Shown piece after piece: positions 60,577 to 64,000 of a stretch of 64,000 nt of DNA (positions are counted from its first letter, which is position 1; the number at the start of each line of letters is the position of its first letter). Position numbers and translations under genes: made by a program. The notes under the pieces are model-generated. The model made no database searches and was not told the origin of the DNA. It saw only the letters and a program-made list of their open reading frames with translations. The stretch spans positions 3,162,001 through 3,226,000 of the forward strand of contig AP025576.1 of the NCBI GenBank assembly GCA_022845955.1. Direction: 5' to 3'. This DNA comes from Lachnospiraceae bacterium. Its GTDB lineage: Bacteria > Bacillota > Clostridia > Lachnospirales > Lachnospiraceae.

Positions 60577-61428
60577 ATGAACAACATTTTGGAAGCGAGA
60601 AAGATAGGCAAAACGTATGAGGGGAAGGCTGTGTTGCAGGAGATCAGTTTAGATGCCGGAAGGGGAGAAGCGATCGGTCTGGTGGGGGTTAACGGATGCG
60701 GAAAAAGTACGCTTCTGCGGATTCTGTCCGGCCTGAGCGCCCCTTCCTCCGGGCAGGTCAGCCGTACTCCGGGAATACGGATGGCCCTGATACCGGATCG
60801 GTATGAAAAAATAAATATGACTCTGCGGAAATTCATGGATCACATGTATCGTATGGAGACCGATAAAGAAAGCAGAGAGGAGATGGAACGGTATTTCCAT
60901 GAATTCCATCTGGAATCCATGCTGGGCACTCCGATGAAATATCTTTCCAAAGGAACACTTCAGAAAGCGGGAGTGATACAGGCTCTTTTAAGCAAAAGGG
61001 ATCTGCTTTTTCTGGATGAACCGCTGTCGGGACAGGATACTTTGTCCCAGGCAACCTTAATCCGGGAACTGAAGAGGAGAAAAGAAGAGGGAATGTCACT
61101 TATTATGGCCTGCCACGAGACGTACCTTATTGAGGAACTGGCCGACCGGATTTATGAAATAAAAGATGGCAGGCTGGAGAGCGGAATAACGTATGTATAC
61201 GGGACACACAGGAAAAAAGCCGTCTTGCTGGTCAAATGGGGAGAAGAGACGGTACAGGTACAGGACAGGCTGAAAGAAAGGTTTCCGGATGCTGTCTGCA
61301 AAATAGCGAATTATGGAAGCCTTTTCCGGCTGGAGGCGGATGTGGAAATCGCGGAAGATTTATTCCGTTTCTTTGGAGAAATGAAGTGTCACATAGTCAG
61401 ATATGAGGAGGCAGATGAGATATGGTAA
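60577..61428 (+). CDS. ABC transporter ATPase
   Basis: A 283-residue ATPase: Walker A GVNGCGKST near 38, signature YLSKGTLQKAGVIQALL near 125 (LSKGT in place of LSGGQ), Walker B DLLFLDEPLSGQDTLS near 147 and MACHETYLIEEL near 185. A C-terminal domain of about 70 residues follows. It should pair with the membrane protein encoded next (7-nt overlap) as an exporter. The start may be ATG 60577 or the GTG just before it. Confidence 0.85.
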   Translation: MNNILEARKIGKTYEGKAVLQEISLDAGRGEAIGLVGVNGCGKSTLLRILSGLSAPSSGQVSRTPGIRMALIPDRYEKINMTLRKFMDHMYRMETDKESREEMERYFHEFHLESMLGTPMKYLSKGTLQKAGVIQALLSKRDLLFLDEPLSGQDTLSQATLIRELKRRKEEGMSLIMACHETYLIEELADRIYEIKDGRLESGITYVYGTHRKKAVLLVKWGEETVQVQDRLKERFPDAVCKIANYGSLFRLEADVEIAEDLFRFFGEMKCHIVRYEEADEIW

Positions 61429-62147
61429 GGGAACTTTTCCGGTTCGAGAGAGATAAATATATCCATAGCAGCAGGATGATTCTTCCTATGGTCCTTCTGT
61501 TTTTTTATCTGGGCTTCGCATATTCCATGGCGCCCCAGTATGTGCTGGACAGCTTCAGCATTTGTTCTCTGGTGGTGTTCCTTTTGATGCTTGCAGTGGG
61601 AGTTATGTACGATGATATCAATTATCCGATGATTGATCAGACTATTTATATTAAGACGGAAAAAAAGGAATGGATATTCGGGGCGAGATGTATGCTCATC
61701 ACCTATATCAGCCTGGGGGCGTCGGCGGCTTGTGTATTATACCCGGTGCTTGTGGATCTGGCGGGCGGAGGAAATCTGTTTATGCGTCCGCTGCGTCCCG
61801 AGGATCTCCTGTCTTCTTTTTTCCTTTTCTGGATGATAGGAATATGCGGCGGGGTGACGGGCCTTTTTGCAAACAGCCGGGTATTCAGGAAAAGAGAAGC
61901 CGCTTTGCTGTTCAGCGCCCTGCTGGGTCTGGTTATTATCCTGAAAGGGCCGATTGGGGAAGAATTTCCGCCGGCCAGGCTGCTGACATGGCTTCTGCCG
62001 CCGGTATATGATCTGAGCGTGAACTATTGCAGGGAGGATTATTTTTCCCTTTCTGTGAGCGGTATCTATTATCTTTGGCTGGCAGGCTATACCGGAGCGG
62101 AAATCTTTATTTATATAGGGCTGATGAAGAAGAGAAGGTTTGATTAA
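61422..62147 (+). CDS. ABC-2-type membrane subunit
   Basis: A 241-residue protein with about six membrane segments (MILPMVLLFFYLGFAYSM near 18, ICSLVVFLLMLAVGVMY near 48, then four more). I recognise no family by motif, but size, topology and the 7-nt overlap with the ATPase gene support a permease role. GAGGAGG precedes the ATG. Substrate unknown. Confidence 0.72.
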   Translation: MVRELFRFERDKYIHSSRMILPMVLLFFYLGFAYSMAPQYVLDSFSICSLVVFLLMLAVGVMYDDINYPMIDQTIYIKTEKKEWIFGARCMLITYISLGASAACVLYPVLVDLAGGGNLFMRPLRPEDLLSSFFLFWMIGICGGVTGLFANSRVFRKREAALLFSALLGLVIILKGPIGEEFPPARLLTWLLPPVYDLSVNYCREDYFSLSVSGIYYLWLAGYTGAEIFIYIGLMKKRRFD

Positions 62148-62310
62148 GGGAGAGGCCCATTATGTGTTAAACAAGTAAATTTTAAACGCATGATTGAAAC
62201 ACGTTGTTCTGATAGTATTCAGTAGTGGTTTGATTATTTTGGAGAAATCGATTATTACTGTTAGAAGAATTCACGGATACACAAGAGAGTATGGACAAAA
62301 GATGCATAAA

Positions 62311-62350
62311 GATCCCGGAACTTCCTGCGGATTCAGGAAGTTCCGGGATC
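62311..62350. terminator. Perfect 16-bp hairpin after the oxidoreductase gene
   Basis: GATCCCGGAACTTCCT (62311-62326) and its exact complement (62335-62350) with an 8-nt loop. On the minus strand it follows the Gfo/Idh/MocA gene. T-tracts are short on both sides. Confidence 0.65.
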
Positions 62351-62386
62351 GGAAGTGTTTTGTCAATAAGAAACCGGGACAGGCAA

Positions 62387-63493
62387 TCAGTCCAGAATCC
62401 CGCGTACCGGGTTATGGGCCATAGCCGGCCCTCTTTCATAAGAGGTTTCCAGCTCCAGATAGCGGCCGGCCCGGCTGCTTTTTTCAAATGCGGTCATGAT
62501 TTCCAGGACATGAAGTGTCTGGCTGCAATCCGCCCGGCAAATACGTCCCGTACGCAGAGCCTTCGCCATATCGGCCACGCCCAGACCGCGGCTGTTTTCC
62601 TGGTAATCAAATACCAGGGGAATTTCTTTGAAGCTTCCGTCCTCCGGACGCAGAAGAGTGATGCTTCCGCCGAAACCGTTCGGATCGGGAACGCGGAGGG
62701 TTCCCTGCGTACCATAGATTTCCAGCTTATCCTGTCTGTCATAATACACATCAAAGGTAGTGGTAACCGTGGCGACAGCCCCGTTAGTGAACTGCAGAAT
62801 GCCGTTTACATGTGTGGGTACTTCAACGGGAACCACCGTTCCGCATTTGGGCTCGCTTGTAATCGTGCGGGTTTCGAAGCTTTTAGTGACCAGGCCGGTC
62901 AAACCTTTGGCACTTCCCAGCAGATTTACCAAAGCAGTCAGATAGTAGGGACCCATGTCCATCATAGGGCCGCCGCCATACTGGTAATAGAATTCAGGAG
63001 AGGGATGCCAGCTTTCGTGTCCGTGGCAGATCATCTGTGCGGTCGCACCTATTGGGCGGCCGATAAAACCGTCGTCAATAAGCTTGCGGCAGGTTTGTAT
63101 AGCGGCCCCGAGGAAGGTGTCGGGAGCCCCTCCCAGCAGAAGGCCTTTTTCCTGTGCCAGGGCAACCAGCTCTTTGCCTTCTTCAAAATTGGCCGCAAGA
63201 GGCTTTTCACTATAGACATGCTTGCCTGCCAGAAGGGCGGCCTTTGTGGTCTGATAATGTTCAAAAGGACGGGTGAGGTTCAGGATTATTTCAATATCTT
63301 TATCATCCAGCATTTCTTCCATGGAGGAATAGACCCTGGGAATATGGTATTCCTTTTGTGCCTGCTCCATTTTTTCGGGGATCAGATCGTATACGCCTGT
63401 AACCTCCACTTCTTTGAACAGCCCGGTGAGATTTTTCAGGTAAATACCGCTGATGGCTCCCAGGCCCAGAATGCCGACTTTTACTTTTTCCAT
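62387..63493 (-). CDS. Gfo/Idh/MocA-family oxidoreductase
   Basis: A 368-residue NAD(P)-dependent enzyme. VGILGLGAISGIYLKNLTG at the N-terminus binds the cofactor, YSEKPLAANFEEGKELV near 93 holds the catalytic-region EKP motif, and GGPMMDMGPYYLTALVNLLG near 175 the substrate-side histidine/aspartate region (GPMMDMG.YY). It oxidises or reduces a sugar or inositol. AAAGGAG precedes the ATG. It lies 49 nt downstream of the ThuA-like gene in the same direction, probably one operon. Confidence 0.9.
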   Translation of the reverse strand: MEKVKVGILGLGAISGIYLKNLTGLFKEVEVTGVYDLIPEKMEQAQKEYHIPRVYSSMEEMLDDKDIEIILNLTRPFEHYQTTKAALLAGKHVYSEKPLAANFEEGKELVALAQEKGLLLGGAPDTFLGAAIQTCRKLIDDGFIGRPIGATAQMICHGHESWHPSPEFYYQYGGGPMMDMGPYYLTALVNLLGSAKGLTGLVTKSFETRTITSEPKCGTVVPVEVPTHVNGILQFTNGAVATVTTTFDVYYDRQDKLEIYGTQGTLRVPDPNGFGGSITLLRPEDGSFKEIPLVFDYQENSRGLGVADMAKALRTGRICRADCSQTLHVLEIMTAFEKSSRAGRYLELETSYERGPAMAHNPVRGILD

Positions 63494-63542
63494 GAGAACT
63501 CCTTTCCGTATGATTTGTTTTTAAGGCAACTGTTAAGTACCT

Positions 63543-64000
63543 TTAATACATTTTGGCCGTATTTTCAAACCTTTCGGTAGTGAAACCGTGATCGGCGGCA
63601 TATTGTTTTCCCTGTGCTGCCCACAGCATACCCCGTTCCATCAGGATCTGGGCGGTGGGGGATTTTTCGAAAACATCATCATGGTGGCCGAGGGAATTGT
63701 AAAATACCCTGCCGTTGCCCCAGAATTTGGTCCAGGCTACAGGCATATCCACCTCCTTATTGGAAATATGGTAATAAGGTACGATAGGGAAACGGGTGGT
63801 TGCCAGAACCTCCACTGCCGGATCCACATGCAGATAATATTGTTCACTGCATACGGGGAAGTCTTCCAGACCTTCCACAATAGGGCTGGAACCTTTGCAT
63901 ATGTTTACCTGGTAGGAAACGCCGTCTCCGCCGGGATGACTTACCCACTGGCCACCGGTCATAAATTGCCATTCCACATCATTGCGGAATGCGTCGCACA
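63543..64000 (-). CDS. ThuA-like domain protein (5' part beyond the window)
   Basis: The C-terminal 152 residues or so of a ThuA-fold (glutamine-amidotransferase-like) protein; the frame is open to the window edge, so its start is not seen. Recognisable are QFMTGGQWVSHPGG, SPIVEGLEDFPVCSEQYY, PVAWTKFWGNGRVFYNSLGHHDDVF (in parts). The family is linked to trehalose/ketoglucoside and other sugar catabolism and often pairs with Gfo/Idh/MocA enzymes, as here. Confidence 0.85.
   Translation of the reverse strand, partial: CDAFRNDVEWQFMTGGQWVSHPGGDGVSYQVNICKGSSPIVEGLEDFPVCSEQYYLHVDPAVEVLATTRFPIVPYYHISNKEVDMPVAWTKFWGNGRVFYNSLGHHDDVFEKSPTAQILMERGMLWAAQGKQYAADHGFTTERFENTAKMY

Noticed and set aside
62291..63580. 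Long plus-strand open frame of 429 codons
   Set aside because: It is antisense to the well-recognised Gfo/Idh/MocA gene and lacks protein-like motifs or a ribosome site.
1..64000. tRNA, rRNA, tmRNA or origin of replication
   Set aside because: No cloverleaf, rRNA stretch, tmRNA tag or DnaA-box cluster could be recognised by reading; weak cases could be missed.

Overview
The window looks like chromosomal DNA of an anaerobic Firmicute of the Lachnospiraceae (Clostridia), roughly half GC. The genus cannot be fixed by eye; an Eisenbergiella- or Hungatella-like organism is only a guess. Reasons: strong AGGAGG ribosome sites with ATG, GTG and TTG starts; the scaffold/GGGtGRT gene pair typical of this family; a Spo0A-type DNA-binding domain; YesM/YesN two-component control beside LplABC-type sugar importers; and many lipoprotein solute-binding proteins. 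No rRNA, tRNA, CRISPR array, intact insertion sequence or replication origin was seen.

Layout. 1-2.9 kb: remnant of an AraC regulator, then a HAD hydrolase and a family 3 glycoside hydrolase. 2.9-4.5 kb (-): orphan SsuBC/TauBC-type importer lacking a binding protein. 4.8-11.4 kb: CPBP membrane protease, argH, asd, topoisomerase III and a left-handed beta-helix acyltransferase. 11.5-14.6 kb: TrpXYZ-type ABC importer whose 3' end carries a 50-bp tandem repeat. 14.9-17.7 kb: [Fe-S] scaffold-like gene and GGGtGRT gene, then an AT-rich islet with a HicAB toxin-antitoxin pair, closed by a decayed second copy of the GGGtGRT 3' end and related terminators. 17.8-24.3 kb: accessory genes, namely a tiny ORF, M23 peptidase, P-loop protein, ferritin-like protein, a stand-alone Spo0A C-terminal domain with a perfect 0A box, an S8 protease-like protein lacking its catalytic serine, an unknown protein and an AAC(3)-fold acetyltransferase.

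24.4-29.8 kb (-): OB-fold lipoprotein and a complete sugar ABC importer (ATPase, two permeases, binding protein with an extra C-terminal membrane anchor). 30-31.6 kb: GNAT and Dus. 31.6-38.9 kb: one apparent operon with a sodium/solute symporter, AprAB-like flavoprotein and ferredoxin, a Crp/Fnr regulator, and a CoA-disulfide-reductase/rhodanese/TusA/DsrE fusion preceded by a hairpin that covers its ribosome site; this looks like a regulated redox and sulfur-handling unit. 39.1-45.5 kb: DUF389 membrane protein, Lhr-type helicase and NERD protein. 45.5-54.1 kb: YesMN two-component system divergent from an LplABC importer plus a cysteine-type sulfatase, apparently for uptake and desulfation of sulfated sugars.

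54.4-64 kb: an Rpn-type nuclease, an ABC-F ribosome-protection-like gene with a long attenuator leader, a self-regulated marR/flavin-reductase pair, a CPA2 antiporter, a small ABC exporter and, on the minus strand, a Gfo/Idh/MocA oxidoreductase and a ThuA-like protein cut by the window edge.

A recurring trait is short perfect or near-perfect tandem duplication (16, 18, 30 and 50 bp), mostly at gene 3' ends or in spacers. All functional calls come from reading motifs by eye; no database search was run.
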